Of a stretch of DNA of 64,000 bases, positions 25,623-37,294 are shown one piece after another (the stretch's first letter is position 1; the number at the start of each line of letters is the position of its first letter). The DNA comes from Ecdyonurus torrentis (Eukaryota > Arthropoda > Insecta > Ephemeroptera > Heptageniidae), in NCBI GenBank assembly GCA_949318235.1, contig OX439127.1, forward strand, positions 7,341,534 to 7,405,533. The letters run 5' to 3'. The position numbers and the translations under genes were made by a program. Under the pieces are notes generated by a model. That model was not told where the DNA came from. It saw only the letters and a list, made by a program, of their open reading frames with translations, and made no database searches.

Positions 25623-25759
25623 GTTGAAAATATTAAGAGAAAATGCTGATTTATTACAAAATTTTGAGTAATTACAGCAGCCAGTGTTCCAGTTGAAAAT
25701 ATTAAGAGAAAATGCTGATTTATTACAAAATTTTGAGTAATTACAGCAGCCAGTGTTCC
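25623..25759 (+). repeat. Perfect 69-bp tandem duplication
   Basis: Two head-to-tail copies starting 'gttgaaaatattaagagaaa' at 25,623 and 25,692 appear identical, so the event is recent. The 64-codon minus ORF here is the 23-codon read of the repeat twice. Confidence 0.92.
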
Positions 25760-25924
25760 ATTGAACTTCATCGATGAGTGAAAGTCAAAAAAATAATTTT
25801 AAAGGGGTCTAAAATTTAAAATTGCGTACAAATTCGTGAAAACTGCTGTTAAAAGCTGAGAATCTCAATTATTTTTTCAATTAATTTTATAATTTCAGGT
25901 TACATATAATTATCAATTAATGTT

Positions 25925-26027
<103 letters not shown>

Positions 26028-26163
26028 CACACACACCTCTTTTCAAAAAATTGATGTAAGTGCATATAGTATGGATGAACGAAGCGGTTTTTGTGGGAGG
26101 AGCTGTATATAATATATATTTGCTGAAACATTAAGGTAAAATTCATTAATTTATATTATTTAA

Positions 26164-26547
26164 TGAGCTAGTATGGGCAAGTGGTGAAGGCAGCTGACTC
26201 ATCTGCACTCCTCACCAAGTATGTATAGGTTCGAGCAACTGCTGGGTGCGTACGTGAGGTGTGACAGCACATCACGTTGCACGATGCATGTTTACATACA
26301 TTCCATGATGACACACAGCATTTGGGAGATGCATGATTGATGTGATAGCACCGACCAGCCTGCCTAGATGATTCCACGGTTTCTGTAGGCTCTAATGACG
26401 AATGCCGGGCTGTGTATATAGGCCGTGGCTGGCCCTTGTGTGCTGTTTCCATTGCTTGGAAAATTCCTTATTACATGTCGATAAGGCAAAGTCTTGACTG
26501 GAACTATGGACTGGTATAGTATGACCACACAATTTGGCAAAAAAAAG
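26164..26547 (+). mobile_element. SINE-A, full-length, diverged head
   Basis: tRNA-like head: a box-A-like 'gggcaagtggtgaaggc' near 26,175 and a box-B-like 'aggttcgagcaac' near 26,228, the spacing expected of a class II tRNA (Leu or Ser type). The body then has 'catcaatcatgc'-type and 'gaccagcctgcctag' segments, 'tcgataaggcaaagtcttgactgg', 'cacacaattt' and a short A-tail. It is transcribed from this strand by analogy with other SINEs. Its box A is more diverged than in the copies at 42.5 and 44.7 kb. Confidence 0.85.
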
Positions 26548-26693
26548 TAATAATAATAATTATTATTGCTAATATTATTATTATCATAATAATAATTGGT
26601 ACTGGATTATTCTCACCTTCACCTTGAATCAAGTAAGATTCCAGTGTTGGTGTTACAGAAGAAGAAAGAAAAGAAATCATAATAATAAGAATA

Positions 26694-27331
26694 AAAAAAG
26701 ACTAATTTTGCGAGTTTAAAAATACTAAGCAAATTTTTTGAACGCAATGTTGCTGTTAATAAGTTAAATTAGTATCTCAATCATGTGAGAAACATAATAA
26801 TAACAAAATAACTTAGTTTGCAAAGAAAATAGTCAATGAATCCAATGTTAAGCAATTTTATTCAATATTCCAGTATGGCATAAGAATAAGATTTCTTTAT
26901 TGACCCAGGCAGTTCATAGTAACATGTGTTACAACAAGCGTTAGTCTTGTCAACAAAATATTTACAATAAATTATAATTAAATATATACAATTATATAAA
27001 ATAACTTTCATAAAATGTCAAAAATAAATAAATAAATAAATAAATAAAATAAAATAAATTAAAACATAAAAAAAAGCAAAATACATTATATGTCAAATGT
27101 AATAATTATTAAATGGAAACAAAATATTGAAACTATAGAAATTGAACGGTACATTAAGCAAATAATTGCAGTTTAGTCAGTATAAAATTGTATATTTGTA
27201 TGTGTAGTATGCATAAGCACATCAATATAATCAATTTTTGAGTTGGGATCATAAAATTCAGCTAAAGTGTAACATTCCTTAAATATTAATCCAAGCGCAT
27301 TAAATATGATGTCATGATACTCCTTATATTC
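26694..27331 (-). mobile_element. M1 MITE copy interrupted by a retroelement tail
   Basis: The left part (26,694-26,880) carries minus-strand M1 blocks up to 'ccagtatggca'. Homology resumes at 27,291 with 'aagcgcattaaatatgatgtcatg'. The two parts are contiguous in other M1 copies, so the sequence between is an insertion. Confidence 0.8.
26881..27291 (-). mobile_element. 5'-truncated non-LTR retrotransposon tail (probable)
   Basis: Inserted into the M1 copy. Read on the minus strand it ends 'ctgcctgggtcaataaagaa' followed by 'atcttattctta'. That resembles the AATAAA plus short-repeat 3' end of CR1, L2 or related LINEs. A frame of about 33 codons near its 5' side reads ...YTLAEFYDPNSKIDYIDVLM... 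and stops about 310 bp from the end. That fits a reverse-transcriptase ORF C-terminus plus 3' UTR. No catalytic motif is present; the family is inferred. Confidence 0.5.
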
Positions 27332-28612
27332 CGCTATGCGGTGCTCGGGAAATGCGATCAGAGCACTCGTTATAGCATTTTTGGCGTGCTGTAACTTTGC
27401 TATGGTAAATAGTCTATTTAGTTTTTTTCATTGAAACATCCTGACAGTTCAAATCCATGAGACAAGGCTAAAAGGCCCACATCACGGATGGCCCACATTC
27501 TTATGGAGGAGGGTGGGGGGGGGGGGGATTGTTCAAGGAGGAAAGACAGCTCCTGAGCTCACCACAGGCGTGAAATATTTTACAGTCTTGTGTTTCATTA
27601 TGCTCTGTTTTCAAATCAAACTAGATAATCGCTTAAAATTACTTTCGATTTAAAACCACTATTTTCACGAGCATTTTCTACATAATAATATTAAATTATT
27701 TAAGACATCTAAAGCTAAGGGAGCCGACCGTATATATTATTCAAGATGCCCAATCGTTCATATTAATATGAGAATTCCAAGTAAATAGCATTTTATTATT
27801 TATAAAGAAAAATGAACTTTAAAACTTAATTGAAAAATAAACAAATTATATCTTCACAGAAACTCTATTTTATAATGAGAAAAAATATTAATATTGGATT
27901 TATTTCAATATTTTTACAAAATTATGTAATATGAATAAAAAAAACTGTATTTTTAAAGATAAAAAATTATGTTGTATTTTCTTAATTTTTATTTTATTTG
28001 ATTAGTATGCTAATATATCTGTAAAATTATTTTATTGATATTCACACCAGCTCACCGGATCCAAATGAGGATCTTGGTAGCACCAAAAATACAGTACAAT
28101 ACATGTAAAATGTAACGTACGTAAAAGAAAAAAAATGACAAGATAAAAAAAGTGACTGCTACACAAAAGCGCTTGTTGTATTGCACGAGCGTGAGAAACA
28201 TTGTGAATCACACAATTAAAACAATAAAATTGTTGTTAAATCTTTGCAGCTGCAAAATTTAATTAATTTTCAAAATGAATAATTTTTATTATGAACATCA
28301 AAGTTGTAAAAATTATTATTTTTTATTAATTTTTCATTTCCTCAATTTACATAAAACTTTATTAATGTCCAATAAATCTTTTAAGATTTTTAATTTAAAA
28401 TTAAAATATAGCCAGCCTGTTTTAAGGTGAGCTGTGACGTCATAAACACGCATATTTTGAAAATAAATTGGTAATTATTGACTCCCACCAAATAAACGTT
28501 GATATGATGTATATAGATATATGTTAGGATGTAAGACATGTTTTTTCTTCAATGTTTTCTATGATTTAACATTAAAAAATTTCGTCAATTCATTTAGGTC
28601 AGAGAGGCATCA
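27332..28612. other. AT-rich DNA; copy of the 20.8-kb repeat
   Basis: No gene recognised. A poly-G run lies near 27,515-27,528. The segment at about 28,225-28,385 is the second copy of the unnamed repeat at 20.76 kb. Confidence 0.5.
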
Positions 28613-28617
28613 GATTT

Positions 28618-29028
28618 CAAAACTTGATTAGTAAATATTATCGTGCAATTTAATATTAACTATCTATCAGAAAAACCTTAAAATTTAACCTAAGCTGCAT
28701 GTGTTGCACTAAGGCGACACCACTCATCTATAATATATGATACGCAAGTCACTTACTAGATCTGAAAACTTGCTTGATAATATATCAAATGTTGTCGTGC
28801 TATTTAATATTCACTACCATTATCAGTAATCATGATATTTTAATATGAGATGCCTATGCTACACTATGGCGACATCACTCACCTATATGATATGCAAGTA
28901 AGTTACTATAGATCTGAAAACTTGCTTGATAATACATTAAATGTTGTCGTGCTATTTAATATGCACTTCAATTATCAGTAATCATGATATTTTAATATGA
29001 TATGCCTATGCTGCACTATGGCGACATA
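28618..29028 (+). repeat. Tandem repeat, about 150-bp unit, 2.7 copies
   Basis: Units begin 'aaaacttg' at 28,618, 28,765 and 28,917. Each has 'tgtcgtgctatttaatat' (diverged in the first), 'atgatattttaatatga', 'cactatggcgaca' and 'gcaagt..gttacta'. The second and third units are much closer to each other than to the first. Confidence 0.9.
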
Positions 29029-29049
29029 AAGTAATTCTTGTATACACTG

Positions 29050-29268
29050 CACGGACAAAATAAATACGTTACATAAAATTATGCTAGCTCATTTTGAGCA
29101 CAATTTGTTTAATACAGCATAATTTATGCTATACTGCAAAATAGCTATGTTACAATGCATTACAGTAAGGTTGTATAGTGTATTTATGTTGTTCTAATGT
29201 ATATTGATTTATTCTACGCGTGTAATAACATGCGCAGTATAAATTACGTTATTTATACTTTCCGTGTG
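29050..29268. mobile_element. Inverted-terminus element, family P (CACGGA ends)
   Basis: Left end CACGGACAAAATAAATACG and right end ATACTTTCCGTGTG. The core 'cagcataatttatgctata' and 'gctatgttacaatgc' recurs in the insertion inside M1 at 61.2 kb and more weakly at about 40.98-41.2 kb. Confidence 0.65.
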
Positions 29269-29328
29269 GCAGTAATAGCAGCTCATTTATATGTAATTAT
29301 CTCTTTTACTGTGCTCCAAATATGTTTC

Positions 29329-29621
29329 TATAGACCGGTTGAACTCATATTTAAGAGCTGCCATTTTGTTGGTCAGAAATACATAGGCCAGCATAGGAAA
29401 AACATCATTTTTATTTTTTTTTTAAATATAGTAAAAGAAGCTTCAAACCTCAATCAAAGCCTTATTTCTAGCTCCTAATAAGTGTGGAGAAAAATTTGTA
29501 CAGTTCAAATAAACTCTTTTTAAGTGAAAAATTAGAAGAAATGATGTTTCCCCTATGCTGGACAATGCATTAGGAACCACAAACATGGCGAAAAAGCGCA
29601 AGGATGTGCAAGGGGTCTATA
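29329..29621. mobile_element. 293-bp MITE with TATAGACC termini
   Basis: Left end TATAGACCGGTTG and right end ending GGGGTCTATA. Inverted similarity extends about 85 bp per arm, including 'gccagcataggaaaaacatc' opposite 'gatgtttcccctatgctgga'. TA ends suggest a Tc1/mariner-like target. The 93-codon ORF across it is not supported as a gene. Confidence 0.8.
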
Positions 29622-29835
29622 CTACATAGTAATGATTAATAATTATTATTTTATATCGCTAAGAAGAACAGAAAGGAAAAAAAAACTATTACTTAGAAAA
29701 TAATAGTATGTATAATAACAATAAGAAAGAAACAAAAAAAGGCAAATTAACCGGTTAGTTAAATAAATAAATGTAAATTAAATCGATTAATGAATTAATG
29801 AAAGTAAAAACTAGATGTTTGTGTGCATATATCAA

Positions 29836-30163
29836 TAAATATGCATGACTTTTATCAAAGGAAAAGTCCAATTTATTGCGCTTGGACGCCATACTATAGA
29901 GTAATGAATATATTACTCAACATAGGACAAACTTCATTTATGGCTACTTTTTGTGAAATCGTTTTTATTTTATTATTATTATTTTTTTTATTATTATTTA
30001 TCTCACATACTTAATATACAAATTCAACATATCATATTAACTGCACCAATGCATTCAATATTATTGCTTAGAATTTTTTTAAACCAGCAAAATGAGTTAT
30101 TTTTCTATATGCAGCCCATGTTATTGAATGATGCAACATGGCGTCAAATGCATACACCCTTTA
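29836..30163 (+). mobile_element. M1 MITE copy
   Basis: Has 'tgcgcttggacgccatacta', 'actcaacataggacaaacttc', 'tctcacatacttaatat', 'catgttattgaatgatgcaac' and a right end GCATACACCCTTTA. TGACGTCA is lost. Confidence 0.8.
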
Positions 30164-30687
30164 TTGAAATAATCAAACACTTATAGTAATCTTATAAGCT
30201 TGTAATCCGTTTCTAATATTATCTAAACAACAACAACAAAAATGCAAAATATTCTTATGATGTATAATGTACTATTAACTATTATAGTAAATATACCATA
30301 TACTAACAATACTTTCTTTACTTAACTAATATAATTGCGATTTATCAAAATAACAATCCATATTTATACTGGTTATAAAATAAATTATATTTGGTCTGAG
30401 TAAGTTTTAGATAAAAATAAATAAATATTTCTATAAAAGAAATAATTATTTTGTTAAAAAAAATAAAAAAGTATTTGAAAGAAAAGAAAAGTGTTATATT
30501 CAAGTAATGTTGAATAAGTTTATTTATTAAAACATGCTCAATACGAGAGGAAATAAGTATGTAAATATACAAGATAATGAGAACGTATAAAAGATTATTT
30601 TTAAAAAAAGAAATCAGATGACCATGTACTGTACGTGGGTTTGAACCTTTGGTTGCGTCTAAATAAAAAATCATTTAGTATTGTTAA

Positions 30688-31018
30688 GGGAGCAGGGTAT
30701 CAACCTTATATCTCAAAAAGTAAAACGTGTTTTCGCTCTAAATTTGGTATACCTGTGTAGCTAAGGGTCACACCTAGCCGTGATAAAAATTTCAAAGTGT
30801 TTGACCGTCCCGAAAAAGAAGAAAAAATTATAGAAATTAACATTGTACCTTATGGGCTTAAAATTTCAAAAAAAAACTGTAACGTTCCTATGCACGGTGA
30901 CCCTCCAAAATTTTTATGCATTTGAAATTGTCTCAAGTTGAAGTATCATGGTGCAAAATTTCAGATTTTTACATGATACAAGTTTGAGACTAACGGTTGA
31001 CATCGGTACCCTACTCCC
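30688..31018 (+). mobile_element. TTAA-flanked element, family K1, best copy
   Basis: TTAA occurs directly outside both ends (30,684-30,687; 31,019-31,022). Termini are GGGAGCAGGGTA and TACCCTACTCCC. No ORF. Copies at 31,468-31,809 and, inverted, 37,295-37,700 share 'gaaattaaca', 'ttataggactaaaa' (ttatgggctta here), 'atggtgacc' and 'tttcagatttt'. Confidence 0.85.
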
Positions 31019-31304
31019 TTAAGATTATTATTATAAAACTATATTACCTATACTATATAATATACTAAGTTATAATAATATAATAATAAGTTGTGTTGTA
31101 AGTTATAATAAATTATAAGTTATATAATAGTTATACGATATCACAGAAGTAAATTACGCCGCAATTATACGTCATATAGCATGTAGCTTAGTTAAGTAAT
31201 ACAAAAATATTTATGTCGCAGGTTTGTTAATGTACCAAGTTTACTATGTATTTACATTTTTCCGAATATAGCTAGCGAGTTGTCACACTTGCTTTTATGA
31301 GAGC

Positions 31305-31307
<3 letters not shown>

Positions 31308-31395
<88 letters not shown>

Positions 31396-31407
31396 GAGAG
31401 AGAGAGG
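31308..31407. repeat. (GA)n microsatellite
   Basis: About 100 bp of GA with a few AC interruptions. Confidence 0.95.
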
Positions 31408-31467
31408 CAGAACCTCGAAAAAATTATTTCTATTATATATAGCTTACATTTATAACAATCTTATGAA

Positions 31468-31809
31468 GGGCTGTATAATAGATGACTAGTATCTCAAAAT
31501 CTAAAATGATAATTTTAAAACTTTATGATGCCATTTAAAAGTTAACAGTAACAGCTACATAATAAAGTTTTCAGAACCTGTGACCATCAGATAAGAGAGA
31601 AAATAGTTATTGAAATTAACACAGACTCTTATAGGACTAAAACTTCCAAAAATCGTAATTTTAAATCTAGCATGGTGACCTTAATTTTTTTTTTTTTTTT
31701 TTTTTTTTTTTACATTTTTCAAGATTCCATGTCCTAAAATGTATCACCTTTCAGATTTTTCTTTCTTTACAATTTTTTGTTCGAATCCCGCAGTACCTGA
31801 ATTCACGCT
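31468..31809 (+). mobile_element. K1 family element, diverged copy
   Basis: Homologous to 37,295-37,700 in opposite orientation: 'cttataggactaaaac', 'catggtgacc', 'ctgtgaccatcagataagaga' and 'gaatcccgcagtacctga'. It includes a run of about 25 T. Right TTAA at 31,810-31,813; the left border has decayed. Confidence 0.7.
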
Positions 31810-32253
31810 TTAACAAGTATTGTTTTTTGAGGAAAAAATTGTTAATTGTTATCATTAGGATTGCTTTTGTTTTTGCCGCCATAAAGTTTAAGTTTTAGGC
31901 AACCTGCATGACAGAAATGGCCACAAGTTTATCTAACTTACAGGATACTTAATACAACCTCGAATAAAACTATATGAAAATCTAATCTAGTAAATAATTA
32001 TTTTTATTTTTTATTCCTTTGACACTAATAATGAAACATTCATTATTTAAGCTGCACAACTGTCCTTTACCTACGGCTGAACGTATGTTCGGCAAAAAAT
32101 AAATAAAATAAAATAAATATTGAATTTAAACTAATGTTTTATATGCAAATAAAGTTTAAACTAAACTTTATAAAAAAAAAGAAGATATTACACTCAACAG
32201 TACAGGGAATTGATTATTCTCAGCTCTATATATAATAAATATACTATGCCTCC

Positions 32254-32404
32254 TATAGGATGTATGCGCATGACGTCATATTTAATGCACTTTGACGCCA
32301 TACTAGAGCAAAGAACAAAATAACTCAGCATAGAACAAGCTTTATTATTATTTTTTTGCTATTTTCTTTGTGAGTTGACTTTAACTTGAATATATTCACC
32401 ACAC
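32254..32404 (+). mobile_element. M1 MITE copy with large internal deletion
   Basis: TATAGGATGTATGCGCATGACG, TGACGTCA, 'tttgacgccatactagagca', 'ctcagcatagaacaagctt', then a jump to 'gttgactttaacttgaat'. Confidence 0.75.
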
Positions 32405-32422
32405 ATAATGTCCAAATTAATA

Positions 32423-32529
<107 letters not shown>

Positions 32530-32559
32530 TTAAGAAGCCAATTTATTTGTACGCGTATC

Positions 32560-32816
32560 TTTACTGCTTTTTTTTATTTTTTTTTTATTTTTTTTTTATT
32601 TTTTTAGATAATTTCAGCAGAAAAAAATATATTACAATAATAGATGGAAAAAACTTGAAATAATCGTAAAATGAAAATTTTTTAGATGTAAATATTTCAA
32701 CCTATCAAAGACATCAAAATGCTCTCAAAAACATAGTTCAGTATTTTAAAACTGGCAAAATAAGTCATTTTCCTTTGCGGCTCATGATATTGAGTGATCC
32801 AACATGACCCCTACGC
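32560..32816 (+). mobile_element. M1 3' fragment plus a segment repeated at 33.36 kb
   Basis: 32,698-32,816 holds 'acatcaaaatgctctcaaaaa', 'ttttaaaactggcaaaat' and 'atattgagtgatccaacatg', the 3' third of M1. The preceding 'gaaaaaacttgaaataatcg' plus 'taaaatgaaa.ttttttaga' recurs at about 33,435-33,490, so a mixed segment was duplicated locally. Confidence 0.65.
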
Positions 32817-33932
32817 ATATTAAATATATACATTTAATATATATGTACATGTACATTTAATGTGTGATACTAACGGATAAACTACATGCTTAATTGATTC
32901 ACAAAATAACCAGAAAACACGAATACAGATCCTGTACAGTAAACGGTATATTACATAATTAACTCTAAGTTTTTATTTGTCTGAAGAGAATCCCATAAAG
33001 AAGAGAAGTAATTTATTAAAAGTACTGTATGTCTGATTATAAATTCAAAAGTATACGCCCTTTAACCCGCATTATGTCATTTCATATAATGACCCTTATT
33101 TTGTCTTTTCTCGCGTATTATTTTAATATAAAATTCATTATACACCGTGATGATGTACCTAAAATAAAATACACTTTTAATTTTAACTTATTTACTCTGA
33201 AAAAAAGCAAAGAAGAAGGAAGGAAAAAATATACGACTAAGTTTTGATACACAGAAAAAAATTAATATTTACATGAATATATATTATATAAATATATATT
33301 GGGTAAATTAAAAAATATATTAAGAAAACAGTTGATTTGTATGCATTTCATTGTTAAGGTTACGTTGTATCTATTTGCTTTTACTTTTTTTTTTTTTATA
33401 CATAATTTTGACAACAGAAAAAAATTTACAAAAATCGACGAAGAAAACTTAAAATAATCGTAAAATGAAAGCTTTTTTGATATAAATATTTATCTTCAAT
33501 AATTCATTGTGCAGTGCTCTCATTGTATAAAATTAATATCATGCTATTTGCTCTCATTAAAGTAAATAGTTAGCATTACTTGCTCACTTCAGCTGGAGGA
33601 GATAATCAAAATTAATTTTCATCATTTTATGTTTTATGGCGTTTCAAATTTTATTTGTCATTCTTAGCAACTTATTTATTTTATTTTCGTTCACACAAAG
33701 CAGTATTTCAATTGAACAACAAAATTTTTATGCGTACTAGAAGCCATGTAATATACAAGAAAAATATGGCTCATACTTTATTTTACTATAATTATTTAAA
33801 AAATTATAATACTAATAAAAAAAAAACGTTTTTAACAAATTGTGTACGATATAATTCGAGTTTTAACTGTAATGCATAATGTATGAATATCCAGATCCTG
33901 AGAAGAAAATTTGCAAAACTAGCGTCACAACG

Positions 33933-33933
33933 T

Positions 33934-33974
<41 letters not shown>

Positions 33975-34014
33975 CTGAAACCTATGTAGCTAAAAACCCT
34001 AAAGTAACAGAGAT

Positions 34015-34070
<56 letters not shown>
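33933..34070. repeat. Poly-T and (GA)n tract
   Basis: About 41 T at 33,934-33,974, then (GA)n at about 34,013-34,068. Overlapping ORFs on both strands here are low-complexity artefacts. Confidence 0.95.
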
Positions 34071-34071
<1 letters not shown>

Positions 34072-34583
34072 AACTTGCCTTGATGACGTACTCGAAGAAA
34101 ATAAAAAAACTTGCACAATAATGGGAGTAAATCCGATTCATTGCATTCCTTGCCACCCACCGCACCCGCTCTATATCTTGGCCTGTGTAATCTGTATGAC
34201 AATGTTGCCATTTTCTATGGTTTTTCCATAAGCCTATAATGTATTGCAAGATTTAGATTGCATTTCGGTACAACTGTATAAAAAAGTTATGTGTTTGATT
34301 TTCTACGGCTCGACATTATACAATTAAAAAAGAAAATATATTTCTAACAGCGTAATGTTAAATTAGGGAGCTTGCTTTGTTTTGTAACTCACATCTCATT
34401 GGTGCCACACGTCATTACAGCATTTTCATAGGTTTCACATTAAGCAACAATTATTATTATTATTATTTTTTTTTTTATTTTTTTTTTTTTGCTGAAAGCT
34501 TTTCATTAACCAGGGTTTGCTACTCGTATATTAACAAAACAATTATCTAGCTTAAAGAAATAATAATGAAATTTACTCTTACC

Positions 34584-34691
34584 ATGCGTAGAATAAGTGA
34601 CGATGCTGCTTTAATTCCTCACGAGAATCGTCGAAGACACGGAAGTAATGGCTTGACTGTCATCGCTGGCCCATCCAAAAATACGAAAGCT
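34584..34691. other. G+C-richer, exon-like segment (paired with 37.75 kb)
   Basis: On the minus strand it is bordered by a pyrimidine-rich AG ('ttctttttacag') and a GTAAGA donor. It shares 'tcgaagacac' and flanking blocks with 37,750-37,832. On the plus strand an ATG opens about 49 codons (MRRISDDAALIPHENRRR...). Substitutions between the two copies do not favour one frame. It may be a duplicated exon, a decayed exon or a non-coding repeat. The strand is undecided. Confidence 0.3.
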
Positions 34692-34763
34692 GTAAAAAGA
34701 AAAAAACGAAGGCATTTGTATTTTTATCACATATAGCAAAATGACATATTTTTACAAGTTATA

Positions 34764-34972
34764 AAAACCAATATTTTGAGTGCATTGTTGCTGTTAAAAG
34801 CTTGAATTAGTACCTCAAATGTGGGAAATATTAATGATAAAAAAAATAAAAAAAAAATATCGAACAAAATTGTAAAAAAAAAGTTTGTCCTATGCTGAGC
34901 ATCGGTTAACGTTAACATGGATCCAGTATGACATCGAAGGGCATTCAAAATGTCGTCTGCATGCGGATATAT
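34764..34972 (-). mobile_element. M1 MITE copy, truncated
   Basis: Minus-strand blocks 'gagtgcattgttgctgttaa', 'ttgaattagtacctca', 'gtttgtcctatgctgagca', 'tccagtatgacatcgaa' and 'cattcaaaatgtcgtctgca'. The right arm is eroded. Confidence 0.75.
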
Positions 34973-35262
34973 ATTTTATTTCATAAAGTTAAAAAAAAAA
35001 AAATCTAAAGTCACAAGCTTTTAGTTTAGACACGTTCAATACCTATATAGAAAGTGGTATAGACTAGAGAAGGCGAGACAAAATTTAATGTATAAATAGG
35101 TTTACATACAGTATCATCTCAGTCAAGGAGATATTGAATTGTCACTTTTTCTTGCAAGCCATGCTTTTTAATATTACGTTAAACTTTTTGATACCTGTCA
35201 CATTCAAAAAGTATAGTTTCGCGCAGTGTGAATAGCCATCAATAGCCTGCAATCGGACCGAG

Positions 35263-35462
35263 NNNNNNNNNNNNNNNNNNNNNNNNNNNNNNNNNNNNNN
35301 NNNNNNNNNNNNNNNNNNNNNNNNNNNNNNNNNNNNNNNNNNNNNNNNNNNNNNNNNNNNNNNNNNNNNNNNNNNNNNNNNNNNNNNNNNNNNNNNNNNN
35401 NNNNNNNNNNNNNNNNNNNNNNNNNNNNNNNNNNNNNNNNNNNNNNNNNNNNNNNNNNNNNN
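35263..35462. other. Assembly gap of 200 N
   Basis: Exactly 200 N. The 12 bases before the gap (AATCGGACCGAG, 35,251-35,262) are identical to the 12 bases after it (35,463-35,474). That suggests an unresolved repeat or a false scaffold join rather than unique missing sequence. The 80-codon ORF reported over it is meaningless. Confidence 0.99.
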
Positions 35463-35634
35463 AATCGGACCGAGTCCTCAAAATGAATGCATTTTTGGAA
35501 TGTAATTTTGTTTTATTTTTTCTTTATTTCAAAGTATTAACAAAAAAAAATATAATAATGACAAAAAAAAAATACTACTTTAAAAGAAATATATTTGTAC
35601 TTCTAAAATAATATTAGTTCAAATAAAATATTTG

Positions 35635-35780
35635 AGGTGATACATGCGGCGGTGCCGGGGACTTGTAAGTGGGTGCACTGAATACCTATAAATAGGCCAG
35701 ATGACCCATAAGCAAGACTTTGGTACAACTCATTTTGTTTTCTGTTTTAAATAAAATTTAGTTTTTAAAAAAAAAAGGTA
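35635..35780 (+). mobile_element. Possible LTR-like or retrocopy fragment
   Basis: A G+C-rich patch 'catgcggcggtgccggggac' is followed by a TATA-like 'cctataaataggcc' and, about 75 bp on, 'aaataaaattt' with an A-run. This is the order promoter, start, polyadenylation signal seen in solo LTRs. No terminal TG/CA pair or target duplication could be fixed, so this is tentative. Confidence 0.25.
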
Positions 35781-35931
35781 AGAACCTTACAAAATTATAA
35801 ATATGTATTTCTGAGGAAGTCAGTTTTGTGTAGCCAGGCAAGACCTGCAATCGGGCTGACTATCCAAAAGTTGTAAACATGTATATGCATATTATTATAA
35901 ATATAAAAAAATTATATATATACACATGTAG

Positions 35932-35963
<32 letters not shown>

Positions 35964-36354
35964 AGACGGACCAGGGCAATGTTAATATATATGTAGGTAT
36001 ATGCATGTCGTCATGCATATAGTTTCATGTATACAGTAAATTTAGCAAATATTGTTGAACCATTGTAATGGATGTCCGTTACTGAATGCGGCGTGCGTGG
36101 GGCCTCATACGTTAAAAAAAAATGCATACATATTAAATAACGAGATAGTTAAATTAGAATAAAATGAAAATTAAAGACTAAATTTCTGCAGAAACGTAAT
36201 CTTATGAATAAAAGTTGAAAATGTGTAATTTTTAAATTTTATTATGAAATGCAAATTGTGTAAATCAAGAAATAAAGGTAACTTGTGTTGCCTCTCTTTG
36301 ATTTACAACCATGGCATGTTGGAACTAAATTTTTGTACCTCTTTTTTTATTTAA

Positions 36355-36762
36355 AGGAATAGACCAGAAGAAAAAATAAGCATTTATATCACAAAACACT
36401 TGATGGGACTAACATAAATTACTTTAGTTTGTCTCAAAACCCAACTGTAGCTCCGTAGCAGTGATCAGAAATTTCGATTTATGCGACCCGCACAACATTT
36501 TTTACTAATTTTTGCATATTTCTGACGTCAGAAACATACATATTCACGCAAATTGTATACTTTACAGTATTTTTACGCTTTCTCGGAGGCTACATTAACG
36601 TTCTTGTAAAAATAGTCATCAGTTTTGAAGATCCCATTTCGTGTTTATTCATTAAAAAGCACGTGTTGTTTTATTTATTTATTTATCCGCACATACACTA
36701 CATACAGCATATAGCCAATTACATGTGAAATAAGCCAATTACATGTTGTGGTCTATATGGCT
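36355..36762 (-). mobile_element. TTAA-flanked element, family K2, inverted copy
   Basis: TTAA at 36,351-36,354 and 36,763-36,766. Termini AGGAATAGACCAG and GTGGTCTATATGGCT. It is the reverse complement of the 17.1-kb copy, about 60 bp longer owing to an A+T-rich insert near 36,670-36,735 that contains a duplicated 'agccaattacatg'. Carries TGACGTCA near 36,520. Confidence 0.8.
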
Positions 36763-36862
36763 TTAAGAGTTTTTAATCATAATTGATACTGATAACTATT
36801 AATAACAAATTTTCAACCATAATGATACTTTAACCCTACTTTAAAATGCACAAGTAGATAAA

Positions 36863-37187
36863 TATAGGGTGGTTGCATTATTTTAAGGTTGACGCCTTAA
36901 GTGAGCGCTAAATAACATAATGGGACAGTATAGATAGATGACTTATTTTGCCAGTTTAAAAATACTTTGCAATTTTTTTTTTAGAGCATTGAAGCTGTTA
37001 ACAGGTTGAATTAGTATTTCAAATACCTATGCTAGAAAAAAAAAGAATAACCCAAAAATAACTCATTTTCAAAAAAAAAAAAAAAAAAAAAACGTTTGTC
37101 CTATGCTGAGAAATGTTATTCATTGCTCAAGAAGAGCATTGAAAAGCATTCATATAAAAAAAAAGTTCGTAAAAAAATGCACCTATT
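36863..37187 (-). mobile_element. M1 MITE copy
   Basis: Starts TATAGGGTGGTTGCA and has 'gttgacgccttaagtgagcg', 'gccagtttaaaaatact', 'agagcattgaagctgttaa', 'gtttgtcctatgctgag' and an A-run expansion. The right end is degenerate (TGCACCTA). Confidence 0.8.
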
Positions 37188-37294
37188 TTTTTTTTTTTTT
37201 TGACCAAAGATATGTATTTGATAACTACATTTGATAACCCATCTATGAACAAAAGAAATATCTAGCTAAAACAGTTAATATGTAATAAATTTAA

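Noticed and set aside
30345..30674. 109-codon minus-strand ORF rich in I, F, Y and L
   Set aside because: Hydrophobic bias is expected from translated A+T-rich DNA. No signal peptide or family features.
35239..35481. 80-codon ORF spanning the gap
   Set aside because: All but about a dozen codons are N.
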